Assembly: GCF_000002875.2 (NCBI RefSeq)
Contig: NC_009416.2
Coordinates: forward strand, 875,501 to 939,500
From: Leishmania infantum JPCM5
Taxonomy: Eukaryota; Euglenozoa; Kinetoplastea; Trypanosomatida; Trypanosomatidae
Length of the DNA stretch: 64,000 bases
Direction: 5' to 3'
A program made the translations under genes and the position numbers. Below, in pieces: positions 1-12,000 of this stretch (the stretch's first letter is position 1; each line of letters begins with the position of its first letter). Below the pieces are notes generated by a model, which worked only from the letters and a program-made list of their open reading frames with translations, was not told the origin of the DNA and did no database searches.

Positions 1-938
1 ACGTTCCCCGAGTCCATTGCTGTCTGCTCGGGTTTCATTTGAGTGATGCTCACGCCGCCCAACGTCTCGTTGCGACGCAGTGCAGTAAAGATGGGGCTGG
101 CGCCGCGGTAGCGCGGGAGCAGCGAGGGGTGCATATTGATCACGGGTGGCAGCACATGCAACAGGCGCTTCGGCAGGAAGTAGCGGAAGGAGACGACAAC
201 GGTGAGGTCGTAGTCCGCCAGAGAACGCCCCTGTGCGACCCATGTGTGCGGAGTCGCAGAGGGCGCAGAAGATGGCGAAAAGCCCTTGGTATTGAGCTTT
301 CCATTCGCTGACGGCGAAAGGACGCCGGCTCCGCAGCGCGGCGCAGATGACGGCAGCGCGTGTGAGGTCCGGTGGCTCGCCATAGGGCGGCTCCTGTAAA
401 GATGATGTGCGTGTGAGCCTGTCGTACTGGCTGCCACGTCTTTCCTGCTGGCCAGCATCTCCTTCAGCAAGGCGCTCCGCGACAGCGACTTTGGGTCATC
501 CACCGGGATGATTGGCAATCCGTGTTCGACGCAGTACCGCGCTACTGGGTACTGGCGCGTGAACTTCTTGGCCGCCTCCTCCGGCGTCATGCCACGCGGA
601 AGCGCCGGACACACCACCGTGATATGATCACGCACGAATGCGTCCACCTCTGTCATGGCCTCTTCGTCCTTTGCCGCGCGCCGTCCCTGCGATGATGACG
701 CTGCAGCCAAGGGTGACCAGTGCACATCACCTGCGTCGCCACTGCTGTTGCCTGCCTTCGAGCACCGCAGCGCACTTGCCACGATGCAGCGCATCCGTGC
801 GTGAAGGGCTTCAAGTGCGGTGACTGAGACCACATCACCGCCGAACACCAGTAGGCGCGGTACGCGCACATAAGCAGGCGGAGCTGCTTCGCGGACGCGC
901 AGCTGATCCACCATGGAAGCCATCGTGGAGCCGGACAT
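1..938 (-). CDS. methionyl-tRNA formyltransferase, C-terminal part beyond the left edge
   Basis: The product should transfer a formyl group from 10-formyl-tetrahydrofolate to Met-tRNA for translation initiation in the mitochondrion. The reading frame was translated by hand. It opens MSGSTMASMVDQL and gives 312 residues before the edge. A nucleotide-fold start (LLVFGGDVVSVTALEAL) lies near residue 35. The formyltransferase signature is NMHPSLLPRYRG at about 268-279, with the expected catalytic Asn268 and His270, followed by GGVSITQMKP. The start at 938 is chosen because a pyrimidine tract ending in AG lies two bases upstream; the frame is open further upstream but I saw no ATG there. The stretch at about 80-210 is Ser/Ala-rich and poorly conserved. 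Trypanosomatids can carry two such paralogues, and I cannot say which this is. The C-terminal tRNA-binding domain is outside the window. Confidence 0.85.
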   Translation of the reverse strand, partial: MSGSTMASMVDQLRVREAAPPAYVRVPRLLVFGGDVVSVTALEALHARMRCIVASALRCSKAGNSSGDAGDVHWSPLAAASSSQGRRAAKDEEAMTEVDAFVRDHITVVCPALPRGMTPEEAAKKFTRQYPVARYCVEHGLPIIPVDDPKSLSRSALLKEMLASRKDVAASTTGSHAHHLYRSRPMASHRTSHALPSSAPRCGAGVLSPSANGKLNTKGFSPSSAPSATPHTWVAQGRSLADYDLTVVVSFRYFLPKRLLHVLPPVINMHPSLLPRYRGASPIFTALRRNETLGGVSITQMKPEQTAMDSGN

Positions 939-940
939 AG

Positions 941-976
941 CTGTGGCGGTGAAGGACGCGGAGGAGGAAAGGGCGG
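941..976 (-). promoter_or_regulatory. candidate spliced-leader acceptor of the formyltransferase gene
   Basis: On the minus strand a C/T-rich tract ends in CAG (AG at 942-941) only two bases before the ATG at 938. This is the usual trypanosomatid trans-splicing layout and supports the chosen start. Confidence 0.5.
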
Positions 977-3900
977 AGCCGGCGACTCTCACTGTATCGA
1001 TCGGGCAGGTGTTTACGCCGGCATCAGCTGTGCTGTCGTGTGCGTTCACTCGCGCCTGAGAACGTGCTCCGGAGTGGGGCAGAGAGATCGCGGTGTAGGT
1101 GCGGGGCGTTCCGACACGAACCGCTGCCAGTCCAGTGTGCCGTGTTCGAAAGCACGCCCGTTGGCCACTGTTGCACCCGCTGCACGAGTGAAGAGCAACA
1201 GCAGCGAGACCAAAGGCCATGGGGCTTCGAGCGAGGGCGGGCATTGTGTGCATATGATGAAGGGAAACAACACGCCGATAGTTGCGCACCACCACCACTT
1301 GAAGTAAACGGGTCCGGGTATGAGAAGAGAGAAGAAACCGTATGCGAAGAGGGGGCGGGTGTGCACCAACAGCTCGAAAGCCAGGGAGCACAAAGGAGAG
1401 AGGCAAAACACACGCTCACACACGCAGGCAAAGAGGGGCCCGCCCATACTATACAGGGCGGTGCGATTCGTTCTCTCCGGGATTTTGCAATCCACAGCGA
1501 GAGGGATGTGTGACGCGCAGGCACGCAAAAACACAGATGACGGTGCGCTCGCGCTGATGAAGCTTGCACACACGTACATGCGAAGGAAAATCCGCCGCTG
1601 AGACAAGGGTTGCGCCCCAGTCTATACACACATACACTTACATAGAGTCACACACACAGCGCGCACTCAATTTCGTGCACCGACTGCGGGGCGAGTTCAG
1701 TGGAGCGAGCGAAGGGGTTGCCAGAACGGTCACATATTAAAGTGTGGGCTACCGGAAAGGTTTGGGAATGCGGTGGGTGTCGAAGAAAGGAAATAGAAGT
1801 GGAAACAGAGAAGAGGGGATTGCAGAGAGCGAGATATGAAGGAGAGGCGACGATGCCACCGACGCCTCCACGAAAACGGAAGCCACTTCGAAGCATCAAG
1901 AGACACATATTTGTGGGCGCGCACATGAAGAAACCACTTTTGGTGCCAGCATATTGCACAACTCACCGCACGAGCCTCTTGGTGCGTCCTTTAGGCCAGT
2001 ATCGCCGGACTGGTGGTAATCGTTGCTGTGTCGTCCGGGCCGTGTACACACGGCGCGATTCTTTCGCGTGGCCACCACACAACCACACTCATGCTCGCGT
2101 GTGCTCTGTGGCGTCCGCGCGCGCATCCCGTAACCTGCTAATGCCCTTGATTCCCTTTGCCGTCGCTGCTGTCACACAAAGGCGTGGGGCGGGAGAGGGG
2201 GGGTGGGGAGAAGAGGTGCTTCTAGAGGCATCTCGGTAGGCTGTCCTCTTGCCCTCCGCCACAACTGCCCGCACCACCTTCCCACACCTTGATTCTTTTC
2301 GTATGGCTGCGGCCCTCAAGTGTTCGTTACCACACCATGTCTGATGCATTCGTTGTATATGAACAGAGAGAGAGATGCATGTATGCGTATGTATTCTGCT
2401 AGGTCGGTTCGCTCAATTTGTGTGTGTGTGCGCGCGTGTGTATGTGTGCCAGCGGGGAGACGTGCCTGGCGGCTGCCAGAAAAGGACGGGAGGGCGTGAG
2501 GAGGGGCATCATGTCTATGGCCGTACAACAAAAAATTCGAGAGAGAGAGGAAAAGGGAGAAACAGAAAAGCGAGAGCGAAAACGCAGAAGTCACCGAGGA
2601 AGTCGACACACACGGACACGCACAGACACACACGGACACGCACAGGCACAGACGACGAGCGCAATAGAAAATGAGAACATCAGGCCCTCAAAGCAGACAA
2701 CGGAAGGCGGGGGAGGGGCGTGTGAGGTCGAGGCGAAGGGCGGAGGAGGACAGACACTGACCTAGACGAAGCTGCACGCATGCAGAGAAGAGAGAGAGAG
2801 TAAGACGAACAAGCACCACGCACAAGCCAGGGCAATCAGGAAGAAGGTAGAGAGGAGCCGAGCAAGACTAAAAGCAGCAATATGTGACAGGCACATGCAC
2901 ACGATGGCATATGCGTCCATAGACAAGCACACAAGCGCCTCAGCAATGGATAAAAGGCGCCAGAGAAACACAAAGAAAAAAGTGTCGAGGAAGAGGAGAA
3001 GGACACCACATGCGCGCGCAAGTGAAAGAACACCAGATAGCGTGCACACACCCTTTGTTTGGTGCGAGCACGCAAGGATGCATTTGAGGGCACAGGCGGA
3101 CTGCTTGGTATCGAGCCATCACAGACGCGGATAAAGATGAAGAGAAGAGCGCCGAGCGAGAGCACAAGGGGTGAAGAAAGCGGTATGGCCATGGAAAGGG
3201 CAAGGGTGACCACTACATCCAGCATCGGGAAAAGCAAAGCAGCCAGGCAGGGGGAGAGGCGGAGAAACAGCGCACAGGAAAGCGAAAGAAAGCATATGCT
3301 GCGCGTTACCCACCGGACAGGAGACGTGGGCGGATCACTCGGCAGCACCAACCATCAGCGGTACCCTTGAAGACCACCTTCGCTGTAAAAGAGCGATGTA
3401 CGCGCACAAGCACGACAACACGCGCGCTCACACAGATAGCGTGCACGAAATATGCAAGGAAAGAAAATCTGTCAAGCGCACCCTCGCCATAACCGTGGGG
3501 ATAGAAGAGGGTGCGAATACATGGAAAAAGCTGAAGGAGCAGGGAAACAACAAGAGCAACAAGAGCAGCGGCTTTCATTTCAATTTTTTTTGGTTGTTGT
3601 TTCGGTTCTGTTGGCGGCTCCTTTCGGCTTGTATGTTTGCATGCATGTGCGTGTACGCTTTTTGTTTTTTTTTCCCTTTGGCACGTCGCAGAGACAGCCC
3701 TAACACCACTGGAAGAAGCGGCGGCACTTGCTGCCGGCGCTTAGCGTTTCTGCAAGGAAGTGGAGAAGAGGTGAAGGGCGTTTCGGAAACCAAAGAGAAA
3801 GTCAAAGGCATAAGCATCAGATCGCAGCACACACACACACACACTACACAAGTACGCAGTTAAACATAGAACGGGGAAAAAGAGAGAAAGGTGAGATGGT

Positions 3901-4764
3901 GGAGGGGGGCGGGCGCAGAGAAGGGGCACGATAAAGAGAAATGCCGCAGCCGCTGAGAGCGAACAAAGAAAGGTGTGGGGGGCGGGGGGCATTGCACTCG
4001 AAGAGATGCACGGAAAAGAAAGGCTTGAAAGAATGGAGAGAGAGCCACGTACACGGACCGATGCGCACGCTAGAACGAATAAAGAAAAAAAAACGTGATA
4101 ACACACAGATAGAGGGAGGAAGGGAAGAAGCTACTCTCGAAGTAGATGAGCCAGCAGCGAAGATTATAAGGAGGTGAGAAGAAGCGCAACAAAGACGTTT
4201 ATGAAGGAGCGTCATGAGCCCCACCCCACCCCATCTGTGAGTGCCATACAGAGAGGGAATGATGAAAAGCAAGGAGGGTAAAGAGAGTGCGAGACTCACC
4301 AGTACCATCACTAATACACCGATGCCAAAACAAAAAAAAATTACTGGCCTGCACTAGTACATACGCCTCTTTCTGTCCTGTAATGGCTCAAGATGGGGCC
4401 ACGAGAACACACCCATCAAAACAACAAAACAGGACCAAACAAGAAGATCGTGCAAGGCAGCATACAGCAAGGGGGAATGGCGAGACAAGGAAGCACAACA
4501 ACGCATTAAGGAACGAGGAAAGAGGACGAGATCACACTACCCTTGTGAGTAGGCAAGGCCAAAGAGAAAGTGAGTAAGAGAAAAACAGTCTCTGGGGGGT
4601 GGCAAGCAAGCAGTCGATTAGAGCCAGTGAAGGTTGTCTACACCTGGGAGGAGATCCGAGGGGTGGAAAGCAGGGAGGAGACAATGACGGGCACACACAC
4701 AATAAAAGGAAAAACGAAATTAGTCGTAACGATGACCAGCCTACTATCGCTGATGCTTTTTCCT

Positions 4765-4801
<37 letters not shown>

Positions 4802-6200
4802 TGTGTGTGTGTGCATGTGTCCCGTTCTTGCGTGGCTGAGACTCGGCGTCTGCGCTGCTTCCAGCGTATTGGAGCTTCTTCTAGTGAAGCATCTGCCCTA
4901 CTCTGTGTTTGTGTTTGTGTGTGTATGCGTATGTGGCGCACAAGAGAAGGGGACAGTTGGAACAAAACAGCTAAAGGCGCGCCTTTCGGATGTTTCTTGC
5001 TGTTTCTGCATCTCTCTACCTCTCCGCATGTCTTTTCAGAGGTCCCTTCTGTTTGGCCCGTGTCTCGCCTTCCTTTCCGATGCCCCGCGCTTCGTTGCTA
5101 TACACATGCATGTGCCTTTTTATGGTGAGTGGGGAGTGTGCGCCATAAGACGGGCGAGCCTTTCGACGTGGCGGCGAGCGCCAAAGAAAAAAAAACGTGT
5201 GCGCACGCACACAGACAGATGCATACAAACATGCGCAAACACACGTGCTCGTACACTTGCGCCAGTCTCCTTCTCTATGGACAATGCAGGTGGAAGCGAA
5301 GAGAGCGAGAAAGAAAGAGAGGGAGGCAACACAAGAAATATGCATAGATATGTGTACGAGGAACGAAATCGAAACCCAAAGAAAGAAAAAGGCGCGCCTG
5401 TCGTGAGAGGGAGATCGCAAGAAGAGAGGCGAGTACCGCAACGCGAACAATGGGATATGACGGGGAAAAAAAACGCATTCGTGCGCATAAAGGCGTGCAT
5501 GCATCCTTCTGCTATGTGGGCCAGAACGCGCTAAAAAAAAGGGAGAGGGCAGAAAGCCGGCACGACAGAACTGTTTGAGGAGGGGGAGGGGGGCGGCCGG
5601 CTGCCAGTTTCATGTTGCTTGGACGGAGGAGGTTAACGTGTCATCCTGGCAGCGAAAGAGGAAAAGCCAACAACAGTCATGAGGGAAAAAACACAGAAGG
5701 TAGGGTACGTAAGAAGAGGAGCATGCAACATACACCTGCATACACACAGACACAACTCAGAGCGAGCGGGCAAGCGAGAAGAAGCGACGGGATCTATGTC
5801 TGTGAAAATTGCCTCTATTCCCTCATGCTACCTTTTCGTCTTCATCCTCTCAGCGGGTGTAGTTCTTCTGCGGGAGCGCTTGAATGTGCTCTTCATTAAT
5901 CTTCCTTTTTTGTCATTTACAGGCTTCCCTATCCTTTTCTACCGCGCAGCAGTCAGAAAAATGACTAAGACAGTTGCATGGCGATCAGGGTAGAGTCGAG
6001 GGTGACGAAAGCAAGTTGAGATGGACAATAGAAACGCCCTACAGAGCATTCTGCTTGACATCTTCCCTTTTTCTTTCCGTCCCTCCCTTCTCCTCTATAC
6101 CTGCGCGCGCGTGGCCCCGCGGAGCGAAGCAAGCGCGAACCGTCAATGGCATCAGCATCAACAGCAGCAAAAAAGAGAACTTCCGTTCTAGTTTCCGCAG
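977..6200. other. long spacer without a recognisable gene
   Basis: The plus strand is strongly purine-rich, with many GA runs and CA/TG microsatellites, so transcripts from the minus strand would be pyrimidine-rich as in trypanosomatid UTRs. Open frames here are low-complexity translations of such runs and resemble no protein family. It would be 3' UTR of the cyclin and 5' flank of the formyltransferase. No tRNA-, snRNA- or rRNA-like sequence was recognised. Confidence 0.6.
4770..4814. repeat. (TG)n microsatellite
   Basis: An almost uninterrupted TG run with one TTTG break, within the long spacer. Confidence 0.95.
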
Positions 6201-6777
6201 CGCGCCCATTGCTCTCCGACACAATATGATGTCAGCTCTACCGGGCCTGCCACAGGCCCCATCGCCTGGTGTGAGGCAGCACAAGAGACGCATTACAGCA
6301 ATGCGCCAACTCACCCACCGGAGCACGGCCCCTGCCTCCGATCGCCACCCACCCGCCCGCCTCGCAGGTCGTCACCTGGCGCATCCCTCGGGGTGGCTTA
6401 GGCGGCCTTCGCCGGTGGGCAGCGAGGGCCGGCGGTGGAATACGGCGTTCGAGCCACGCAGGCACTCTTGCCTACCATATGGGTGGTACAGGCGTGCTCA
6501 CTGCCGCGGGCCGCCCCGACGCAGCGCCATCCACAGCATCACCGCCGGCATCAGCAGCGATGCATCGCTCGCACCCCCTACGCCGCAGGCGCCTCACCCG
6601 GTCACCACCAGAGGTGGCGCAGCATTGGCAGCGATAGGGGGCTGCCTGGCTCCCCCTCACCCACACACACACAGAGTGGGGGGTGCACTGGACAGTGAGA
6701 CACCAAGCACGGAGGCATGCCCTCCGTACCCCCCCGTCATTCGGGAAGGCAAGAGAAAACGGGAACACAAAAAAAAA
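6201..6777 (+). mobile_element. SIDER-like degenerate retroposon, copy A
   Basis: A block of about 577 bp ending in nine A residues. It is identical to copy B at 14996-15579 except for one C in a C-run near the 3' end and the form of the A-rich tail. Size, A-tail and intergenic position fit Leishmania SIDER2 elements, which are non-coding retroposon relics known to lie mostly in 3' UTRs. A perfect 7-bp hairpin (GGGCCTG/CAGGCCC) lies near its left end and an imperfect hairpin around CATATG at 6470-6493. The tetranucleotide GCAG occurs on both sides of the element, too short to call a target-site duplication. Its sense strand is opposite to local transcription. Assignment to SIDER2 is inference; the repeat itself is seen directly. 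Confidence 0.75.
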
Positions 6778-7891
6778 GCAGCTCAAGGCAAATGTGCCCA
6801 TGACGAGCCCACGAGGTCCGAGCGGAGATACATTGGCATCGCAGCACAAAGGCCGCCGCACAACGAGGGGAGGGGGAGAGCAGCCAAAAAAAGAGGCGCG
6901 CGAAGCCATCGAGAAAAGAGTTTTGCCATGCATCGTACACACACACACGTAAATCTGTAGAAAAGGAAAGGCGCAGGGGTTGGGCGAGCATCATGTGCGG
7001 CGGGGGAAAGCTGGAAAGCGGAAGAGTAATTCGGCAGGGGCTTGAGTGCAACAGGCAGCTGGATTCGTGTTTTTTGTTATTTATGCCCCTTCCCCCCACC
7101 CCCACCCCACCCCACCCGACCCAGGCAACCACTCAAGGGCCTCGTGGCTGGTCGCCTCGCCTACACGATAGCACACCTACACAGAGAGAACAAGAGCAAC
7201 GCACACGTGAGAGGGAATAGAAGATGTCAGAAAAAGAGTATGAAGCGCTCGAAAAACGCATTGAGAGGGTAGAGAGAAGAGAGAGAGAGCGCACTGGACA
7301 TCTGCTGACCAAAGAGTCTCGGAGGTGGCGCACGATGCTGCGCGCCTCATGAAGAAAGGCGGTTAGAGAGAAAAGGATGGAGACGCACGCAGGTTTTCGC
7401 TCATTTTTTTCTTCCTTGCGCGATATCACCCATATGCGAGCAATAAAAAAAAAAACAGACGAAAAGAACAAATCACGCTTGCCGGGATGAGCAAGACGTG
7501 GAGAGCGGCAAACGCACCATGCAACGGGCCAGTCCGTACGATAAAGTGCGAGGGATAAGTGAGGAAGCACAGCGTTCCGTGGAGTCTGCCAGAACCGTGC
7601 TAAGACAGACACCTCGTCAGTTTCCTCTTCATCGAACCTTCTCTATGTCGCCATTAGGTGATGCGAACCGCGGTGGGTGGCAGAAGGTGCGGGGAGAATG
7701 GGGGAGCTTTAGCCGCCGCCAGTGCGCTTGGCACCACCAACACACGTGTCGCCCGCAGAGAAAGCGCCGCGTGTGAGCTCCAGCGCACAGACACACACAC
7801 AGAGACAGGCAGTCAGGCAGACACCGACATGGGTGTGTGTGTGTGTCCTTTATCAACCGCCACTGAGCACCCCCGTGCCGCCTTGGATCGT
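6778..7891. other. spacer downstream of the cyclin gene
   Basis: Purine-rich on the plus strand. It includes a C-rich run near 7093-7120 and several poly-A runs. No coding or RNA gene was recognised. It probably forms the proximal 3' UTR of the cyclin gene. Confidence 0.55.
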
Positions 7892-9010
7892 TCAGATTCC
7901 TCGAAAGACAATGTCCTCGCAGTGTTGGTACTCCTTCCTGTGCACAAAGACGGTGCAGCCCAGTTCCTGGAAGAGCCGCTTTTCACATTGTCCAAGGTGG
8001 GCAGGGGCGATACGGGGAGGGGGCCGACTCGGCATCAACTTGGCGGGGGTGGTCGCAGTAGGAGCGGTCGGGGCGGCAGCAGCGCACTGCTCCTGCAACG
8101 AGCGCTTCTCGTCACGGAACTTGTTCAGCGCATTCGCCAGCGAAGACGTCTTGTAGACAACATCGCCGTGAAACTTGCCGGCGATCAAGAGAAGCGCCAC
8201 GACGCGGCGGCGTGTGTTGTGGCGGTTAAAGACATCACTGAAGTTGTTTGTGCTGGAGCTGCGAATACGCTCTTTCGGCTCGGATACACGATCGTTCATC
8301 GTAATGTCGTCTTCGTTGTCGACGTGGCTGGTGTCGCTGGAGGTGCTGCTGCACACGTGCGTGAGTGTGGGGGACAAGGTCTGCACACCGGAGGTGTAGC
8401 TGCAGCGAACGGGTGAGTCTACCGCGCTGGCGTCGACGCGATCCGCCTCGGCGTGCTCCGCACGCCAGCTCGGATAGCGAGAGGTCAGGCGGTTCACCAA
8501 ACATAGGGCGTAGATCAGCACCTCCGTCGAGAACCACGTTTCGTTAACGTAGAGCAAGTCGATGATGTCGTCCGCCTCGTAGCCGGTCAGCGTGTGAAGA
8601 AGGAGCTTAGCGTTGACAGCAATGTCAGCGCGCAGCGCGGCGTCCTCCGCGGACAGCTTGTAGAGCAGAGGGACGTTGGCGCCGTACGGGTGCAGCGAGA
8701 GCGCCCATGAGAAAGGCGGCAATGCAGCAGCAGTAGCCGTCGCATCAGGCGTGTTGCCGCGCGTGCTCGCACACTCGGGAATGGCAGTCGACCCTGCGGA
8801 CACCGCGGACGCGTTTGAAGACGATGTGCCCTCGCTGATCTCAGACGTAGAGATCATCTGTGGCGCTGTGTCGAGCTCATGGGGGAGTGTGATATGTGTT
8901 GTACAGGATGCGTTCTCGCTCTCGCCGCTCATCATCAAGTAGCGCGCGGTGTTTGCAAGGAAGCGGAGCGCGTCGCTGTCTGCCGAATCAAACGAAGATG
9001 AGAACTGCAT
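7892..9010 (-). CDS. divergent cyclin (PHO80/CYC2-like box)
   Basis: A 372-residue protein expected to bind and activate a cyclin-dependent kinase. The first half of a cyclin box is at 161-180 (STEVLIYALCLVNRLTSRYP) and the second at 266-296 (TRRRVVALLLIAGKFHGDVV and following). A later helix has LGQCEKRLFQELGCTVFV, matching the family pattern in which a Leu/Glu-rich helix leads into an LxFxL-type strand. Compared with typical PHO80-like cyclins the box is interrupted by a Ser/Thr/Asp-rich insert of about 85 residues (181-265) and a second Ala/Pro-rich insert near 305-340. The N-terminal 100 residues are low complexity. The start has an excellent splice acceptor 19-20 bases upstream. Trypanosomatids have several such cyclins and I do not assign a number. 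Confidence 0.7.
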   Translation of the reverse strand: MQFSSSFDSADSDALRFLANTARYLMMSGESENASCTTHITLPHELDTAPQMISTSEISEGTSSSNASAVSAGSTAIPECASTRGNTPDATATAAALPPFSWALSLHPYGANVPLLYKLSAEDAALRADIAVNAKLLLHTLTGYEADDIIDLLYVNETWFSTEVLIYALCLVNRLTSRYPSWRAEHAEADRVDASAVDSPVRCSYTSGVQTLSPTLTHVCSSTSSDTSHVDNEDDITMNDRVSEPKERIRSSSTNNFSDVFNRHNTRRRVVALLLIAGKFHGDVVYKTSSLANALNKFRDEKRSLQEQCAAAAPTAPTATTPAKLMPSRPPPRIAPAHLGQCEKRLFQELGCTVFVHRKEYQHCEDIVFRGI

Positions 9011-9028
9011 GCAGGTGAATCACGCGTA

Positions 9029-9056
9029 CTAGAAACAGAAAGGGGGAGAGAGTGAA
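9029..9056 (-). promoter_or_regulatory. candidate spliced-leader acceptor of the cyclin gene
   Basis: On the minus strand a CT-rich tract (CTCTCTCCCCCTTTCTGTTT) ends in CTAG, with AG at 9030-9029. It would leave an 18-nt 5' UTR before ATG 9010. Confidence 0.7.
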
Positions 9057-12000
9057 ATAGAAAGAGCGCGAGAGCACCAACGACGGCAACACACGATTTG
9101 AGTTCACGAGCAGGAGCACACACAGTCACAGACACTCGGAGGGAGAGGAGGGCAACGGAACTATAAAAAAAAATCGCTGCTGCAAAACAAGCGGAAAACA
9201 CACACGAAAAGAGGGGGAGGCCTTTCCCGCACAGTTCACTAAGCACAAAAAAAAAAACGACACGAAAAAGGGCCCGAAAAGCAAGAAAAAGGCGCGGCTT
9301 ACCGGCGGAGGGAGGAGGGAGGCAATACACACGCGTGTATGTGTGCGTGAGCTCCCGCTATCTAAATGAAAGGTGAAAGTCACAGAATAAATATATATAT
9401 ATATGTATCAGAACGCAGACACACACACACACAAGGGGAGCACAGGGAGACGAATAAGACTAGCAAGCTAAGCACAAGACAGACAACGGGCAACAGAGAT
9501 CCAGAGAGACAGAGTGGGAGAGTGAAAAAAGAGCACCGCCTGCGCGCCAACTGAGCCAATGCGTCTTTCGTGTGTATGTGTGTTTGTGTTTGTGTGTGTG
9601 TTGCCGTTGAGTGACGGCTTAGTGCTGCTACTCGTCTCCGCTGTGCTTGAATTGCTTTTCTTTCGTCCAGAATGCCGTCTGTTGGTACGCTTTAGTTTTT
9701 CTTGTAAGGAGAGTCGGCACCGGTACACCTACAGCCGCTAGGAATCTGGAACTGGGAAGAGGATGGAGGTTGTTGAGGGGAAAAGGGCTGAGGCACAACG
9801 GCGTAGTTGCGGGTGCGCGGTGCCGAAAAAATGATAGAGACAAGCAGAAAGACAGGCACGGCAGGAGACGGAAAGAGAAGCTAATGTATGGCAGCAGAAA
9901 AACTGGGAAGGGGAGAGGGAGGGGGCAGGCAAACAAAGCAGCACTCAATCAAGCAGCCGAACAGCGACACACACAGAGACACGCCAGCAGAAAAGGCAAG
10001 AGAGCAGGAGAACTTGGCCTTGACAGCACTAAACACGTCCAAGATGAACACACGAGAAGACAGAGAGAGGGTGGGGGATGTAGGCGAGTAAACGAAAAGG
10101 AGAAGGCGTAAAGAAAAAGAGGCGAGATAAAAAAGAGAGAGAACAGAGCAAGTAGAGAATTCAAAAACCAAAAGAAAAGAGTTGTCCTTTTCTTGTGTGC
10201 GTGTGCTCTGTTCTTGTGACTCCTGAGAGGATGGTGTGAGAGGGGAAAGGGGTAGGTGAGCTGCAGAGGAGGCGGCTGACGCAAAACACATGCACACGTA
10301 CACACACACACACAATGAGCAAGACCTAAAAAAACAAAAGCCTATGACGGGAACACAGGGAGAAGGGTGATGGAGGGGAGGGGGTGGGGAAGGATAAGGA
10401 GCGCGCTGTGTGTGTGTGTGTGTGGAGAATTTCCGACACAGAATGGTGGATGGCGGGCAGCGATTGCGATGATGATGATAGGGATGGCGCAATACAGCCT
10501 CGCAAGAACGGGTAACAAGAAAAGGACAAGCAAAAAAAAATGAAACAAGCGGGGGTGAAACACGCGGGTTGAGAAGAAGGGATAGAGAGATAGACAGAAA
10601 GAGAGAAAGAGGGGCAGCAACGCTCCGCCTCTTTGCCTATCGGCTATTCGTTGTTTGCGCCTCTGTTGTTGCACGGCAACAAGACACAGCGACGGTTCGA
10701 AACGGAAAAGTGTACTGGATGAGAAGGGCGGGAGGCGGGGGGAGGAAGACCGCGCGGCTTTTTTTGTTCGTTTGCCTTCCTCTGTTCGTATGCGTTCCGT
10801 TACACATGCACACGGACAAAGACACGCTACAGACTTCCGCCTCTGTCGTTTAAAAGGGTGATGAGGGCGTGAGTGGGCCCTGCGGAGGCGGCCCAAAAAA
10901 GTTAAATCAAAGTACAGAAAGAAAGAGCGAGATTGAGAGTCGAAGCGGGCCCGCATACACGAGGGGAGGAGGAGCGGGGCGGAGAAAAAGCAAAGAAAAT
11001 ACAAAAAAAAAAAACAACAGGCGAAGAGTGAACGACAAGAGGAAAGTACAGGCGAAGCGAGTGGCAGAAGTGAAGAGCGTGTTTGTGAGGGGAGGAGAGG
11101 GTGCGCGCACAGAAATGCAACAGAGGAGCGCACTTAGAAGCCACAGGACACAACAAAAAGATAACAAGCGGTGAAGAGCCGAGGGAGAGGGAGAGGGGGA
11201 GGGAGAGGAACGGGAAGCAGCGTAAAGAAAAGGAAAGAAAGCACAGCGAGCGAGTAACGAGAAAAGGAAAAAGTGAATAAGCAGACACAAAGGAAGGCTT
11301 ACGCACAAAGCAGAAAACGCAAAACGCACCGGATGTCAAGGAAAGATAAATCCTGAAACACAGTCGCTCTACTATACCAGAGAGAGTGTGTGTGATTGTG
11401 GGCTTCTAAAATAAAAAGGGGGAGGGAAGAAGAGAAAGATCGTGAAAAAACAGTAAAACGGCAATGCTGTGCACGGTAGCGGGAAAAACAACAGCAGCCC
11501 CGTTGATGAGGCGAAGGGTGAAACAACCATAAAAAGAGGGACAGGGCGTAGAAGGAGAAGATGTGGTTGTGTTTTGCTGTCCACCGTGCCTTCCTCCGTA
11601 GCGTATCGCGTCGCCGCTGCTGATCGTGTAATCTTCGACAGCTTTTCTAATACGCGTTAGTGTAACCGCGTCTTTCTTTTTTTTTGCCTGCTGATATGGC
11701 CCTTTTCCTTTTATTTATTCTTTTCGTTTCCGTTCTCGTTGCTTGCGTCCGCTTCGATGAGTAGGTGTCGCGCGCACCCCCTCCCTGCCGAGAGACCTTT
11801 GTCAGCGGATGCTCGGCTACCTCTTTTTTTCGTTTTCTCTCGCGACTTCGTTTCGGGTTTCCTTGTATCCCTCTCCTTTCTGCTTTAGTTTTGCAGGTTT
11901 GAGTCAAGAGAAGAGGAGGAGAAGAGCGAAGCGGCGAAGCCACGTCCGGGAGCAATCAAGCGGGGAAGAGGAGGGGAGGGGAGCGCCAAAAAAAGATAGC

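Noticed and set aside
6186..6781. GCAG on both sides of copy A as a target-site duplication
   Set aside because: Four bases are too few to distinguish from chance, and copy B shows nothing similar.
5974..6960. 328-codon plus-strand frame over copy A (and a 219-codon frame over copy B)
   Set aside because: It runs through a non-coding repeat shared between loci, is antisense to transcription and has no family similarity.
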